The notes: generated by a model not told the origin, from the sequence alone. 32,420 bases of DNA from Clostridia bacterium (GCA_017471945.1 JAFURH010000090.1:1-32420); one strand, 5' to 3'. Shown: positions 17,340 to 26,871, numbered from the stretch's first letter. Translations and numbers: made by a program.

Positions 17340-18290
17340 ATGAACAGCAAAGTTACTATCATCGGCGCAGGTTCGGTTGGCGCGACGATCGCGTATACGC
17401 TCGTTGCCAACGGTCCGGTTTCGGAAATCGTGTTGATCGATATCAATCGCGACAAAGCGATCGCAGAGGCAATGGATATCAAGCAGGCTACGCCTTTTTT
17501 GAATTCCGTTAATATCTACGAAGGGAGCTACGAGGACGCAGTGGGTTCTGATATCGTCGTGATCACGTCCGGGGTCGGCAGAAAACCCGGTCAGTCGCGT
17601 ATCGACTTAACGCAAACCAACGTGAATATTTTGAAATCGATCGCACCCGAAATCGTGAAATACGTTCCCGACGCGCTGTATCTGATCGTCGCGAACCCCG
17701 TAGACGTTTTAACCTACGTATTCCAAAAAGTAACGGGCGTTCCCGCAAGCCGCGTGATCGGTTCGGGTACGAGCCTTGATACCATTCGTTTGAGAACTCG
17801 TCTTTCCGAGCTTTATGCGGTGAACCAAAAGCAAGTGCACGCGTACGTGCTCGGCGAACACGGCGACAGTTCGTTCGTCGCTTGGTCTGCGGCGGATATT
17901 TCGGGAATTCACCTTTCCGACTATGAAAATTCCGTGACCAATCAAAAAGCGTTGGAAATTACGCCCTACACGAAGGAAGAAGTGGAAGAATACGTGAAAA
18001 AATCGGGCGGTAAGATCATCGCGGGCAAGGGCGCTACCTTCTACGGGATAGCAACCTCCGTCTGCCATATCATAAAGAATATCTATTCGGGCGCGGATAC
18101 GGTTGCAACCGTTTCCACCGTAATGAACGGCGAATACGGCGTTTCCGACGTCGCGCTCAGCACTCTTTGCGTGATTGGTACGGAAGGCGTTAAGACGACG
18201 CTCACGCCCAAGCTTTCCGACGAAGAAGTCGAAAAATTCCAACACAGCGCGCAGGTTTTAAAAGACGTTATTGCGCAGATCGATATTTAA
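17340..18290 (+). CDS. Lactate/malate dehydrogenase family (L-LDH scaffold), predicted malate-type
   Basis: This NAD-dependent 2-hydroxyacid dehydrogenase has 316 residues. GAGSVG (9-14) binds NAD, and the catalytic set Asp147, Arg150 and His174 (GEHGDSS) is intact. General annotation would be L-lactate dehydrogenase, and the GEHGD and GKGATFYGIA segments are LDH-like. Yet the residue before KPG, where LDH has the specificity glutamine Q102, is Arg81 (GVGRKPG). The Q102R change converts Bacillus LDH to malate/oxaloacetate use. Fumarase follows 10 bp later, which fits oxaloacetate to malate to fumarate. I chose ATG 17340 because GGAG lies 9 nt upstream; an upstream TTG at 17304 is unsupported. 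Substrate is inferred, not proven. Confidence 0.85.
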   Translation: MNSKVTIIGAGSVGATIAYTLVANGPVSEIVLIDINRDKAIAEAMDIKQATPFLNSVNIYEGSYEDAVGSDIVVITSGVGRKPGQSRIDLTQTNVNILKSIAPEIVKYVPDALYLIVANPVDVLTYVFQKVTGVPASRVIGSGTSLDTIRLRTRLSELYAVNQKQVHAYVLGEHGDSSFVAWSAADISGIHLSDYENSVTNQKALEITPYTKEEVEEYVKKSGGKIIAGKGATFYGIATSVCHIIKNIYSGADTVATVSTVMNGEYGVSDVALSTLCVIGTEGVKTTLTPKLSDEEVEKFQHSAQVLKDVIAQIDI

Positions 18291-18300
18291 GAGGTAACAA

Positions 18301-19677
18301 ATGGAATACCGTATTGAAAAAGACACGATGGGGGAAATGAAAGTCCCCGCAGACAGATATTGGGCGGCGCAAACGCAGAGAAGTTTTCAAAACTTCCCGA
18401 TCGGCGACGAGGTGATGCCTCGCGAGATCACGCGCGCTTTCGGCATATTGAAAAAAGCGGCGGCGCTTGCAAACAACAAGCTCGGGAAGCTTTCCGACGA
18501 AAAATTGCAGGCGATCAGCGCTGCTTGCGACGAGGTGATCTCGGGTTCTTTGAACGGTCATTTCCCGCTCGTCGTATGGCAGACGGGAAGCGGTACGCAG
18601 TCGAATATGAACGCAAACGAAGTTATCGCAAATCGCGGTAACGAGATTGCGGGCGCGAAAATTCTGCACCCCAACGACGATATCAATAAGAGTCAAAGCT
18701 CTAACGACACTTTCCCTACGGCGATGCATATCGCGGCGGTTCTTGCCATCGAAGATAAGCTTTTCCCCGCGATGGATAAACTTGTTGAAACATTCAAGAA
18801 ATTGGAAAAGGAAAACGAAGGGATCGTAAAGAGCGGCAGAACGCATTTGCAAGACGCCGTTCCCATCGCGTTTTCGCAAGAGATCAGCGGTTGGAGAAAT
18901 ATGATCGAAAAGACCAAAGCTCAGCTTACGCTCGCGCTTTCGGGGCTTAAAGAACTTGCGCTCGGAGGCACGGCGGTCGGAACGGGGCTCAACGCGCCCA
19001 AGGGCTTTGCGGAAGAGGTCGCAAATCAAGTAAGTATTCTTACGGGTAAGACCTTCGTTACCGCGGAAAACAAATATCACGCGCTTACGGCGAAAGACGA
19101 ACTCGTATTCGCGCACGGCGCGATCAAAGCGCTTGCGTGCAACCTTATGAAGATCGCAAACGATATCCGTTGGCTTGCCAGCGGACCTCGCGACGGACTC
19201 GGCGAAATTTTCATTCCCGAAAACGAGCCCGGCTCGTCGATTATGCCCGGGAAAGTCAACCCCACGCAATGCGAATCGATGACGATGGTCGCCGTGCAAG
19301 TAATGGCAAACGACGTCGCGGTGTCGGTCGGTGCTTCACAAGGCAACTTCGAACTCAACGTATTTATGCCCGTTATCATTTATAATTTCCTGCAATCGGT
19401 GCGACTTCTTTCCGACGGTATCGCTTCGTTTGAAAAGAACTGCGTAACGGGGATCAAAGCGAATAAGGAAAAAATGAAGCATAATCTGTATAATTCTTTG
19501 ATGCTCGTCACCGCGCTCAATCCGTATATCGGCTATGAAAACGCGGCGAAAACGGCAAAGAAGGCTTATAAAGAAAACGTTTCTTTGAAAGAAGCTTGCG
19601 TGGAACTCGGCTTCCTTACGGCGGAAAAGTTCGATGAAGTCTTCCGTCCCGAAGAAATGGCTTACCCGCAAAAGTAA
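18301..19677 (+). CDS. fumC: Fumarate hydratase, class II
   Basis: This oxygen-stable, iron-free fumarase has 458 residues and interconverts malate and fumarate. It has the superfamily signature [11 protein letters not shown] from residue 311, the active-site strands GSGTQSNMN and [10 protein letters not shown], and the SGRTHLQDA segment. The length is that of FumC; aspartase, a paralogue, differs in the residues around the substrate carboxylate, so FumC is the better call. It lies 10 bp after the malate/lactate dehydrogenase gene and 22 bp before hdrB, which places it in the same transcript as the fumarate reductase genes. Confidence 0.93.
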   Translation: MEYRIEKDTMGEMKVPADRYWAAQTQRSFQNFPIGDEVMPREITRAFGILKKAAALANNKLGKLSDEKLQAISAACDEVISGSLNGHFPLVVWQTGSGTQSNMNANEVIANRGNEIAGAKILHPNDDINKSQSSNDTFPTAMHIAAVLAIEDKLFPAMDKLVETFKKLEKENEGIVKSGRTHLQDAVPIAFSQEISGWRNMIEKTKAQLTLALSGLKELALGGTAVGTGLNAPKGFAEEVANQVSILTGKTFVTAENKYHALTAKDELVFAHGAIKALACNLMKIANDIRWLASGPRDGLGEIFIPENEPGSSIMPGKVNPTQCESMTMVAVQVMANDVAVSVGASQGNFELNVFMPVIIYNFLQSVRLLSDGIASFEKNCVTGIKANKEKMKHNLYNSLMLVTALNPYIGYENAAKTAKKAYKENVSLKEACVELGFLTAEKFDEVFRPEEMAYPQK

Positions 19678-19699
19678 AAGAAAAAGGGAATGGATTAGA

Positions 19700-20479
19700 A
19701 TGAAAATCAGTTATTATCCCGGCTGTACGCTTAGAACGAAAGCCAAAGAATTGGACGTGACCGCCCGTCTTTGCGCAAAGGCTCTCGGCGTAGAAATGGA
19801 AGAAATCGAAAATTGGCAGTGTTGCGGCGCGGTATATCCCACGGGCACGGACGAGATCGCCACGAAGCTCTCCGCCGTCCGCGCGCTTGATCACGCTAAG
19901 CACAACGGCGGCAAACTTTTGACGCTTTGTTCGGCTTGCCACAACGTGATCAAACGCACGAACGAGGATATGAAGGCGGACGGAGATATATGTTTGCGCG
20001 CAAACAATTATTTAAAGCTCGACGAACCCTATAAGGGCGAAACGGAGGTTTTACATTATCTCGAAATGCTCAAAAAGATCGTCGGCTTCGACAATATCAA
20101 AAAAGCCGTCGTCAATCCCATCAATCGCAAAGTGGGGGCGTATTACGGGTGTTTGCTCCTTCGTCCCAGCGGCGTAATGGCGTTCGATAATCCCGAAAAT
20201 CCGACGATCATCGAGGATTTTATCCGTGCGATCGGCGGTACGCCCGTCAGCTATCCTTTCCGCAACGAATGTTGCGGCGCGTACGTTTCCTTGAAGAACA
20301 GCGAGTTGCCCAAAAAGAAGAGCAAAAAGGTGTTGGAAAGCGCAAAAGAAAAGGGTGCGGAAGAAGTGATCACGGCTTGCCCGCTCTGTCTTTATAATTT
20401 GCAAGTCAACGGCGAGGGGATCTTGCCCGTGAAATACTTTACGGAGCTTTTGGCAGAAGCGTTGGGGGTAAGCAAATGA
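19700..20479 (+). CDS. hdrB: Heterodisulfide reductase subunit B-like (HdrB), two CCG domains
   Basis: The product has 259 residues with two complete CCG motifs: C9-x31-CC(41-42)-x34-C77-x2-C80, and C151-x39-CC(191-192)-x34-C227-x2-C230. In methanogen HdrB these hold two non-cubane [4Fe-4S] clusters that cleave a disulfide. The first CCG begins YPGC and the second YYGC. I chose the ATG at 19700: the frame runs further up, but the upstream start would overlap fumC and lacks support. It is coupled to hdrC by ATGA. Bacteria with HdrABC-Flx usually lack CoM/CoB, so the disulfide or other acceptor is unknown here; fumarate chemistry nearby suggests a link to FrdB. Confidence 0.9.
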   Translation: MKISYYPGCTLRTKAKELDVTARLCAKALGVEMEEIENWQCCGAVYPTGTDEIATKLSAVRALDHAKHNGGKLLTLCSACHNVIKRTNEDMKADGDICLRANNYLKLDEPYKGETEVLHYLEMLKKIVGFDNIKKAVVNPINRKVGAYYGCLLLRPSGVMAFDNPENPTIIEDFIRAIGGTPVSYPFRNECCGAYVSLKNSELPKKKSKKVLESAKEKGAEEVITACPLCLYNLQVNGEGILPVKYFTELLAEALGVSK

Positions 20480-20862
20480 CGAAAGAAGAACGCATTGAAA
20501 ATATCAAACGGCTCAGCGGTACGGACGTAAGGAAGTGTATGAAATGCGGGAAATGCTCGGGTAGATGCCCCGCGTTCAAGGATATGGATATCAAGCCGCA
20601 TCAGTTCGTTTCTATGCTCGAAAAAGGAAAGATCGAGGAACTGTTGGAATGTAAAGCGATTTGGAACTGTCTTTCCTGTATGGCTTGCGTAGAGCGTTGC
20701 CCGCGCGGAGTCGCGCCCGCTTCCGTCGTCGAAGCGGTGAGAGATACCGTCGTGAGAATGCAAGGCAAGAACGGCATCAAAGCAGAGGATGTTCCTCCGA
20801 TCGTTGACGAACTCATTCCTCAACAACTCCTCGTCAGCGCGTATAGAAAATATAATAAGTAA
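20476..20862 (+). CDS. hdrC: Heterodisulfide reductase subunit C-like (HdrC), two [4Fe-4S]
   Basis: The product has 128 residues. Two CxxCxxCxxxC motifs (Cys21/24/27/31 and Cys65/68/71/75) bind two [4Fe-4S] clusters in the alpha-helical ferredoxin fold of HdrC. It passes electrons between HdrA and HdrB. The ATGA overlap with hdrB indicates translational coupling and a tight 1:1 partnership. A 44-bp gap then leads to hdrA, without a visible terminator. Confidence 0.9.
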   Translation: MTKEERIENIKRLSGTDVRKCMKCGKCSGRCPAFKDMDIKPHQFVSMLEKGKIEELLECKAIWNCLSCMACVERCPRGVAPASVVEAVRDTVVRMQGKNGIKAEDVPPIVDELIPQQLLVSAYRKYNK

Positions 20863-20906
20863 CGAGTTATTAAAAATCGAAAATCTAAACAAAGTGAGAA
20901 GATAAA

Positions 20907-22898
20907 ATGCAAAGAATCGGTGTTTTTATTTGTTGGTGCGGCAGTAATATCGCGGCAACGGTAGACGTAGAAAAAGTTGCGGAAGTGATCAAAAGCGAGC
21001 CCGGCGTCGTTTATTCCGTAAACTATCAGTATATGTGCTCCGAAAACGGTCAACAGCTCATCAAGAACGCAATCAAAGAACATAATCTTACGGGTATCGT
21101 GGTAGGGGCTTGCTCGCCCAGAATGCACGAAGCGACCTTCCGCAAAGCTGCGGAAAGCGTGGGGTTGAATCCGTATATGGTTGAAATCGCGAATATTCGC
21201 GAGCATTGTTCGTGGATTCATAAGGATATGGCAGAAGCGACGGAAAAAGCTATCATCCTCGTTCGTACCGCGATCGCGAAAGTAAAATTAAACGCTCCGC
21301 TCACGGCGGGCGAAAGCCCCGTCGTGAAACGTGCTCTCGTGATCGGGGGCGGTATCGCGGGGATTCAAGCCGCTTTGGATATTGCCGACGCGGGCTTTGA
21401 AGTGGATATCGTGGAAAAGAACGCGACGATCGGCGGCAGAATGGCGCAGCTCGATAAAACGTTCCCCACCCTCGACTGTTCGGCTTGTATTTTAACGCCG
21501 AAAATGGTGGATTGCGCGCAGCACGAAAAAATCGATATTCTCTCCTATTCGGAAATAGAGGACGTAAAAGGCTTCGTCGGGAATTTTAGCGTTAAGATCC
21601 GCCGCAAAGCGAGATACGTTGACGAAACGAAGTGCACGGGCTGTAAGATCTGTATGGAAAAATGCCCTTCGAAAAAAGGGTTGAACGATTTCAATATGAA
21701 CCTTAACACCCGCCCTGCGATTCATATTCCGTTCGCACAGGCGATCCCCAACGTAGCGGTGATCGATCCCGCACAATGCATCAAGCTCAAAACGGGTAAA
21801 TGCGGAATCTGTCAAAAATTCTGCGGCGTAGGCGCGATCGACTACGAGCAAAAAGATACCTTTATCGAACGTCAATACGGCGCGATCGTCGTGGCGACGG
21901 GCTTTAAGCCTATTTCTCTCGACGCGTTCAACGAGTACGGCTATACGGAAAACAAAGACGTTATCACTTCTCTTGAACTCGAAAGATTGATGAATGCGGC
22001 AGGTCCTTCCAACGGCGTTCTCGTCCGTCCTTCCGACGGTCAGCACCCGAAGGTAATCACCTTCATTCAATGCGTCGGTTCGCGTGATACGAGCGGTTGC
22101 GGCAAGCCTTATTGCTCTAAGATCTGCTGTATGTACACGGCGAAACACGCGATGCTTATCCGCGAAAAATACCCCGACACCGAAGTACACGTATTCTATA
22201 TCGACGTGCGTACGCCGGGGAAAAACTACGACGAATTCTTCCGTCGCGCGGTGGAACAGTACGGCGTTGACTATATCAAAGGTATGGTCGGAAAAGTGTA
22301 TAACGAAAACGGCAAGCTGATGGTGCAGGGCTCTAACCTTATCGATAACGAGCAGGTTACGATCGAATCCGATCTCGTCGTTTTAGCGGCGGCGATCGAA
22401 CCCGAACCTTCCGTAAGAAAGGTTGCGACGTTGCTTACGGCAAGTATCGATACGAATAATTTCCTTACCGAATCGCACGCGAAGCTTCGTCCTGTGGAAA
22501 GCCCTACGGCGGGCGTATATCTTGCGGGCGTATGCCAAGGACCTAAGGATATCCCCGAAACCGTTTCGCAGGCTTCCGCTTGCGCGGCGAAAGTGATCGG
22601 GCTTTTGGTGAAAGATAAGTTAAAGACGAATCCCTGCGTTGCCACGCCCGACGAAATGATGTGTAACGGCTGTTCGCAATGCGCGAACGTGTGCGCGTAC
22701 GGCGCGATCACCTACGTCGATAAAGAATTCAGACTCGGCGGAGGCAAGACGGAAGTAAGGCGCGTAGCGTCCGTAAATCCCGCGGTATGTCAGGGATGCG
22801 GCGCTTGTACGGTCACTTGTCCGTCGGGGGCGATGGACCTTAAAGGATTCAGCTCCAAGCAAATTATGTCGGAGGTGGAAGCGATATGCAAAATGTAA
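20907..22898 (+). CDS. hdrA: Heterodisulfide reductase subunit A-like flavoprotein (HdrA), bifurcation core
   Basis: The product has 663 residues. The N-terminal HdrA-specific domain begins with CWCG. The thioredoxin-reductase-like FAD domain carries GGGIAG at 147-152 and the cysteine segment FPTLDCSACILTPKM, which in HdrA holds an extra cluster near the flavin. Internal ferredoxin motifs (CTGCKICMEKCP; CGICQKFC) and two C-terminal ones (CNGCSQCANVC; CQGCGACTVTC) give several [4Fe-4S] sites. HdrA is the flavin bifurcation site in methanogen complexes. The 3' end overlaps the MvhD-like gene by 13 bp. Whether this copy bifurcates cannot be told from sequence by eye. Confidence 0.9.
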   Translation: MQRIGVFICWCGSNIAATVDVEKVAEVIKSEPGVVYSVNYQYMCSENGQQLIKNAIKEHNLTGIVVGACSPRMHEATFRKAAESVGLNPYMVEIANIREHCSWIHKDMAEATEKAIILVRTAIAKVKLNAPLTAGESPVVKRALVIGGGIAGIQAALDIADAGFEVDIVEKNATIGGRMAQLDKTFPTLDCSACILTPKMVDCAQHEKIDILSYSEIEDVKGFVGNFSVKIRRKARYVDETKCTGCKICMEKCPSKKGLNDFNMNLNTRPAIHIPFAQAIPNVAVIDPAQCIKLKTGKCGICQKFCGVGAIDYEQKDTFIERQYGAIVVATGFKPISLDAFNEYGYTENKDVITSLELERLMNAAGPSNGVLVRPSDGQHPKVITFIQCVGSRDTSGCGKPYCSKICCMYTAKHAMLIREKYPDTEVHVFYIDVRTPGKNYDEFFRRAVEQYGVDYIKGMVGKVYNENGKLMVQGSNLIDNEQVTIESDLVVLAAAIEPEPSVRKVATLLTASIDTNNFLTESHAKLRPVESPTAGVYLAGVCQGPKDIPETVSQASACAAKVIGLLVKDKLKTNPCVATPDEMMCNGCSQCANVCAYGAITYVDKEFRLGGGKTEVRRVASVNPAVCQGCGACTVTCPSGAMDLKGFSSKQIMSEVEAICKM

Positions 22899-23338
22899 CG
22901 GAAAAGAAAGAATTTACGCCTAATATCGTAGCGTTTTGCTGTAACTGGTGCTCGTATGCAGGCGCAGACCTTGCTGGTTCAAGCCGTTTGAGCTACCCCG
23001 CAAACGTGAAGATCATTCGCGTACCTTGCTCTTGTCGCGTGAATCCGTCCTTTATTTTAAAAGCCTATCAACAAGGCGCGGACGGCGTGATCCTTTGCGG
23101 TTGCCATCCCGGCGATTGCCACTACGTGACGGGGAACTATTATACGAGAAGAAGAATGTCCCTCTTATTCAGCTTTTTGAATTATATGGGCATCGAGAAA
23201 GAACGCACCCGCGTGGAATGGGTTTCCGCTGCGGAAGGCGCGCGCTTCTCCGCCGTTATGAACGATTTCGTGCAAAAAATCACCGAACTCGGCGAAAATA
23301 AACGCCTGACCGATTTGAGAGTAAAGGAGGGCGAATAA
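22886..23338 (+). CDS. mvhD: MvhD/FlxD-like [2Fe-2S] electron-transfer subunit
   Basis: The product has 150 residues. The cysteine pattern FCCNWCSYAGAD, CSCRVNP and GCHPGDCHY is the MvhD (methyl-viologen hydrogenase delta) family signature. That subunit binds one [2Fe-2S] and feeds electrons into HdrA. In bacteria the same family is FlxD of the HdrABC-FlxABCD complex. The start overlaps the hdrA end by 13 bp, a sign of direct physical partnership. The gap to the next gene is 1 nt. The product is soluble, with no export signal. Confidence 0.9.
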   Translation: MQNVTEKKEFTPNIVAFCCNWCSYAGADLAGSSRLSYPANVKIIRVPCSCRVNPSFILKAYQQGADGVILCGCHPGDCHYVTGNYYTRRRMSLLFSFLNYMGIEKERTRVEWVSAAEGARFSAVMNDFVQKITELGENKRLTDLRVKEGE

Positions 23339-23339
23339 A

Positions 23340-24320
23340 ATGCGTGACGTTGAATTGAAAATGAAAGAACGCGCGAGCGAGCTCCTTAAAAGCGGCGAAG
23401 TTGCCCGCGTGATCGGTTGGAAAAAAGGCGAATTTTATCACGACCCCCAGCCCGCTTCTTTTGAAAGCGTAGAAGAGTTGAACGCATTCGTCTATAACGG
23501 ATTTTGCGGCGCGAATCTTTCCAAATACCTCATTCAAATGAGCAAAAAAGAAGGAAAGACGGCGATTTTCTTAAAGCCTTGCGATTCGTACAGCTTTAAT
23601 CAGCTCGTAAAAGAACACCGTATCGTTCGTGAAAATATCCACGTGATCGCGATCGAATGTCAAGGCAAACTCGATATCGAAAAGATCAAGGCGAAGGGCT
23701 TTGATTTCGTCACGGAAGTAGAAGAAAACGGCGACGAAATTGCCGTCGCTTCTCTCTACGGCAACGGAGCGGTTCAAAAGGACGAAGTGCTTTTGGGAAA
23801 ATGCGAAACCTGTAAAGGAAAAGTGCATCAAGTAAAGGATGAGGAGATCATTCTCCACGAAATGCAAGCGGGTAAGAAAAACCGCTTTGAAGAGGTTGAA
23901 AAACTCGAAGCGATGACGGAGGACGAACGGTTTGCGTTCTGGCGCGAACAGCTTCAAAAATGTATCCGTTGCAACGCGTGCAGAAACGTTTGCCCCGCGT
24001 GCTCGTGCTTAAAATGCGTGTTCGATAACCCCGCTTCGGGGATCGCGGCGAAAGCGAACGACGATAAATTCGAAGAACAGCTTTTCCATATCATTCGCGC
24101 CTTTCACGTTTCGGGCCGTTGCACGGATTGCGGCGAGTGTTCGAGAGTTTGTCCGCAGAACATTCCTTTGCACCTTCTCAACCGTAAATTTATCAAGGAT
24201 ATCGACGGCTTATACGGCGAATATCAGGCGGGGGAAACCGCCGAAGGCAAAACGCCTTTGACTTCTTATACGGAAGGCGACGCCGAACCCAACGACGTAG
24301 TGAACGGGGAGGTTAGATAA
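23340..24320 (+). CDS. Flx-type [4Fe-4S] subunit with FrhB/FdhB-like domain (FlxB/FlxC role)
   Basis: The product has 326 residues. The first ~150 residues resemble the FrhB/FdhB-like segment of F420-hydrogenase and formate-dehydrogenase beta subunits (KPCDSYSF, then HVIAIECQG). This kind of subunit can bind flavin. A CETC pair follows near residue 160. Two ferredoxin motifs come next: CIRCNACRNVCPAC, with a further CxxC, and CTDCGECSRVCP. The last ~45 residues are polar and low complexity. It follows the MvhD-like gene by 1 nt and overlaps the next gene by 1 nt. I cannot decide whether it corresponds to the named FlxB or FlxC. Confidence 0.75.
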   Translation: MRDVELKMKERASELLKSGEVARVIGWKKGEFYHDPQPASFESVEELNAFVYNGFCGANLSKYLIQMSKKEGKTAIFLKPCDSYSFNQLVKEHRIVRENIHVIAIECQGKLDIEKIKAKGFDFVTEVEENGDEIAVASLYGNGAVQKDEVLLGKCETCKGKVHQVKDEEIILHEMQAGKKNRFEEVEKLEAMTEDERFAFWREQLQKCIRCNACRNVCPACSCLKCVFDNPASGIAAKANDDKFEEQLFHIIRAFHVSGRCTDCGECSRVCPQNIPLHLLNRKFIKDIDGLYGEYQAGETAEGKTPLTSYTEGDAEPNDVVNGEVR

Positions 24321-25354
24321 TGTTTAAGATTGCAAAAGAAAGATTAAACGAACTTTATTCCAAGATCGCCGAAACGTTCGGGCTTTTTATTCCTATCAAA
24401 AAAGGCGGAGAGGTCAACTATCACGTTTGGGGAGAAGGGAAAGAAGTTTCTTTGGAAACCTTGAAAACGGTAAAATCCCCCAAAAACGCCTTTTTCCCGC
24501 AGTCGGAAAATTTGATGAAGTTCAAAACCGAAGGGAAAAATCTTGAAATTATCGACGTGCGCTGGGATAAAACGGAGAAACCTTTCGTTATGTTCGGCGT
24601 AAAGGCTTGCGATTATAAGGCGATCGAAGTGCTCGATAAGGTATTCCTTGCCGATCCCGTAGACACCTATTATCAGTCCAGAAGAGAAGCGACTACGATC
24701 GTAACGCTCGCTTGCTCCCGTCCCGAAGAAAGCTGTTTTTGTAACGCGTTCGGGATCGACGCGACCGCGCCGCAAGGCGACGTGACCACTTGGCTCGACG
24801 GCGAAAACCTCTATTGGCAGGCGAACACCCAAAAAGGCGAAGCGCTCACCGCGGCGGTGAAAGAGCTGTTGACGGAAGGGGGAGAAGAAAAGGTCGAAGC
24901 GCAAAAGGCAAGCACCAAAGCGATTATGGAAAAATTGCCGTTTGCTTCCCTTGATCTTTCGCGCTTTAAGCCCGAAAATTTGAACGAGCTTTTCGAGGAT
25001 CCCGCTTGGGAATCTATGAGCGAGGCTTGCTTGGGTTGCGGCACGTGTACCTTCGTTTGCCCGACCTGTCAATGCTTCGATATCCGCGATTTCAAAACCA
25101 ACGAAGGCGTGATCCGTTATCGTTGTTGGGATTCTTGTATGTATTCCGATTTCACGCTTATGGCGCACGGAAATTCGAGAACTACGCAAATGCAGAGATT
25201 CCGTCAGCGGTTTATGCACAAGCTCGTGTATTATCCTTCGCAGAACGACGGTTTGTATTCCTGCGTAGGCTGCGGCAGATGCGTAAATAAATGCCCGCAG
25301 AAGCTGAATATCGTGAAAGTGATCAAAACGCTGGGAGGTAAAAACAATGATTGA
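24320..25354 (+). CDS. Sulfhydrogenase-beta/AsrA-like [4Fe-4S] dicluster subunit (Flx-type)
   Basis: The product has 344 residues. The N-terminal ~220 residues form the domain of sulfhydrogenase beta and anaerobic sulfite reductase A (MFGVKACDYKAI; ACSRPEESCFC). The C-terminal part carries two ferredoxin motifs, CLGCGTCTFVCPTC and CVGCGRCVNKCP. Members shuttle electrons between a flavin NAD subunit and a partner, here probably the FlxA-like product of the next gene, whose ATG overlaps this stop by 8 bp. Sulfite reductase itself is unlikely: no siroheme AsrC-like subunit is encoded here. Confidence 0.78.
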   Translation: MFKIAKERLNELYSKIAETFGLFIPIKKGGEVNYHVWGEGKEVSLETLKTVKSPKNAFFPQSENLMKFKTEGKNLEIIDVRWDKTEKPFVMFGVKACDYKAIEVLDKVFLADPVDTYYQSRREATTIVTLACSRPEESCFCNAFGIDATAPQGDVTTWLDGENLYWQANTQKGEALTAAVKELLTEGGEEKVEAQKASTKAIMEKLPFASLDLSRFKPENLNELFEDPAWESMSEACLGCGTCTFVCPTCQCFDIRDFKTNEGVIRYRCWDSCMYSDFTLMAHGNSRTTQMQRFRQRFMHKLVYYPSQNDGLYSCVGCGRCVNKCPQKLNIVKVIKTLGGKNND

Positions 25355-26174
25355 AGAAACTTTGATTCCGAAAATCGGCGTCGTAACGGATATCCGTAAG
25401 GATACGCCCGACGTAAAAACTTTCCGCGTGGTCGGCACGGACGGCAAAAAGCTTTTCAAGCATATGCCCGGTCAATGCGCGATGGTTTCTATTCCCGGGG
25501 TAGGAGAATGTATGTTTTCCATTACTTCTTCCCCCACGAACGAGGAATATATGGAATTTTCCATTAAAAAATGCGGTTGCGTGACGGAAGTTATCCACGC
25601 GCTCGAAGTAGGCGCGCAGATCACCGTCAGAGGGCCGTACGGCAAAAATTTCCCCGTAGAAGAAGATTTCAAGGGTAAGGATTTGCTCTTTATCGCAGGC
25701 GGTATCGGACTTGCGCCGCTCAGAAGCGTTATCAACTACGTTCGGCACTATCGAAAAAACTACGGTAAAGTCGTGATCGTTTACGGCGCGAGAAGCAAAG
25801 ACGACCTCGTAGATATCGATGAAATCCAGAACGAGTGGGTAAACGAGCCGAATATGGAAGTTTATCTCACGATCGACCGCCCGCAGGAAGGCTGGGACGG
25901 ACACGTTGGATTCGTACCTGCCTACGTCAAAGAGCTCGGACTCGACCCGAATATGACGGCGGTGCTTTGCGGTCCTCCCATTATGATCAAGTTCACGCTC
26001 GCAGGACTTTTGGAACTTGGATTTGAAAAATCCCGCGTCTACACGACGCTCGAGCTCCGTATGAAATGCGGCGTCGGAAAATGCGGAAGATGTAACGTCG
26101 GCGATAAATTCGTGTGCAAAGACGGTCCCGTATTCCGTATGACGGAACTCGACGAATTACCCGACGAATATTAA
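25347..26174 (+). CDS. flxA: FlxA-like FAD/NAD(P)-binding oxidoreductase (PyrK/AsrB type)
   Basis: The product has 275 residues. An FAD-binding beta-barrel spans about 1-105, an NAD(P) domain 108-225 (LLFIAGGIGLAPL; CGPPIM), and a C-terminal [2Fe-2S] motif of the dihydroorotate-dehydrogenase-B type is at about 235-260 (CGVGKCGRCN and a later Cys). This is the NADH entry subunit in HdrABC-Flx complexes. AsrB and HydG of sulfhydrogenase share the fold. The 8-bp overlap with the previous gene supports one complex. NAD versus NADP cannot be settled by eye. Confidence 0.83.
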   Translation: MIEETLIPKIGVVTDIRKDTPDVKTFRVVGTDGKKLFKHMPGQCAMVSIPGVGECMFSITSSPTNEEYMEFSIKKCGCVTEVIHALEVGAQITVRGPYGKNFPVEEDFKGKDLLFIAGGIGLAPLRSVINYVRHYRKNYGKVVIVYGARSKDDLVDIDEIQNEWVNEPNMEVYLTIDRPQEGWDGHVGFVPAYVKELGLDPNMTAVLCGPPIMIKFTLAGLLELGFEKSRVYTTLELRMKCGVGKCGRCNVGDKFVCKDGPVFRMTELDELPDEY

Positions 26175-26186
26175 GGAGAAAAACCA

Positions 26187-26861
26187 ATGGAAAAAATGGT
26201 AAACGTATTTCTTTTCGGAAAAAAGTATGAAGTTCCGGAAAGTTTGACGATAATGAAAGCGATGGAATACGCGGGATATCAGCTCGTGCGCGGATGCGGT
26301 TGCAGAAACGGCTTTTGCGGCGCGTGCTCGACGATCTATCGTATCAAAGGTCAGCAGGAGCTTAAAACCTGCCTTGCTTGCCAAACGAAAGTCGAAGAGG
26401 GTATGTACGTAGCAACGCTTCCTTTCTTCCCGCTCGTAAAACAAGTTTACGATATCGAAAAGATCAAGCCCACGCAGCAGATTATGATGCAGCTCTATCC
26501 CGAAATTTATTCGTGTATCGGTTGCAACGCTTGCACGAAGAGCTGTACGCAGGAACTCAACGTTATGCAGTATATCGCGTACGCGCAACGCGGCGAATAC
26601 GAAAAAGCTGCGGAAGAGAGCTTTGACTGCGTAATGTGCGGAGTATGTTCTTCCCGTTGCCCTGCGGGGATCTCGCATCCTCAGGTCGCGGTGCTTGCTC
26701 GTAGACTTACGGGCAAATACCTTGCGCCGAAGAGCGAGCATCTCGTCAGCCGCGTAGCGGAAATCGACAAAGGGGATTGCAAAGCGGCTCTCGAAGCGAT
26801 TATGAACACCCCGCTCGAAGAACAAAAACATCTCTACAACACGAGAGAGATCGAGAAATAA
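26187..26861 (+). CDS. frdB: Fumarate reductase iron-sulfur subunit, TfrB-like without CCG domain
   Basis: The product has 224 residues. An N-terminal plant-type [2Fe-2S] ferredoxin domain (Cys39, Cys44, Cys47 and Cys62 or Cys65) is followed by an alpha-helical domain with two CxxCxxCxxxC motifs (Cys110/113/116/120; Cys148/151/154/158). Membrane SdhB/FrdB has one [3Fe-4S] next to a quinone site; here both clusters look like HdrC-type [4Fe-4S]. Archaeal TfrB has this same order plus a C-terminal CCG (HdrB) domain that is missing here, while HdrB is encoded seven genes upstream. AAGGAG precedes the ATG. The gene is 10 bp before frdA. It is soluble, with no membrane segment. Confidence 0.82.
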   Translation: MEKMVNVFLFGKKYEVPESLTIMKAMEYAGYQLVRGCGCRNGFCGACSTIYRIKGQQELKTCLACQTKVEEGMYVATLPFFPLVKQVYDIEKIKPTQQIMMQLYPEIYSCIGCNACTKSCTQELNVMQYIAYAQRGEYEKAAEESFDCVMCGVCSSRCPAGISHPQVAVLARRLTGKYLAPKSEHLVSRVAEIDKGDCKAALEAIMNTPLEEQKHLYNTREIEK

Positions 26862-26871
26862 GGAGAAGCGT

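Noticed and set aside
24320-26174. Anaerobic sulfite reductase (asrAB)
   Set aside because: The two proteins share the folds, but no siroheme AsrC subunit is present and the Hdr/MvhD neighbours fit the Flx complex better.
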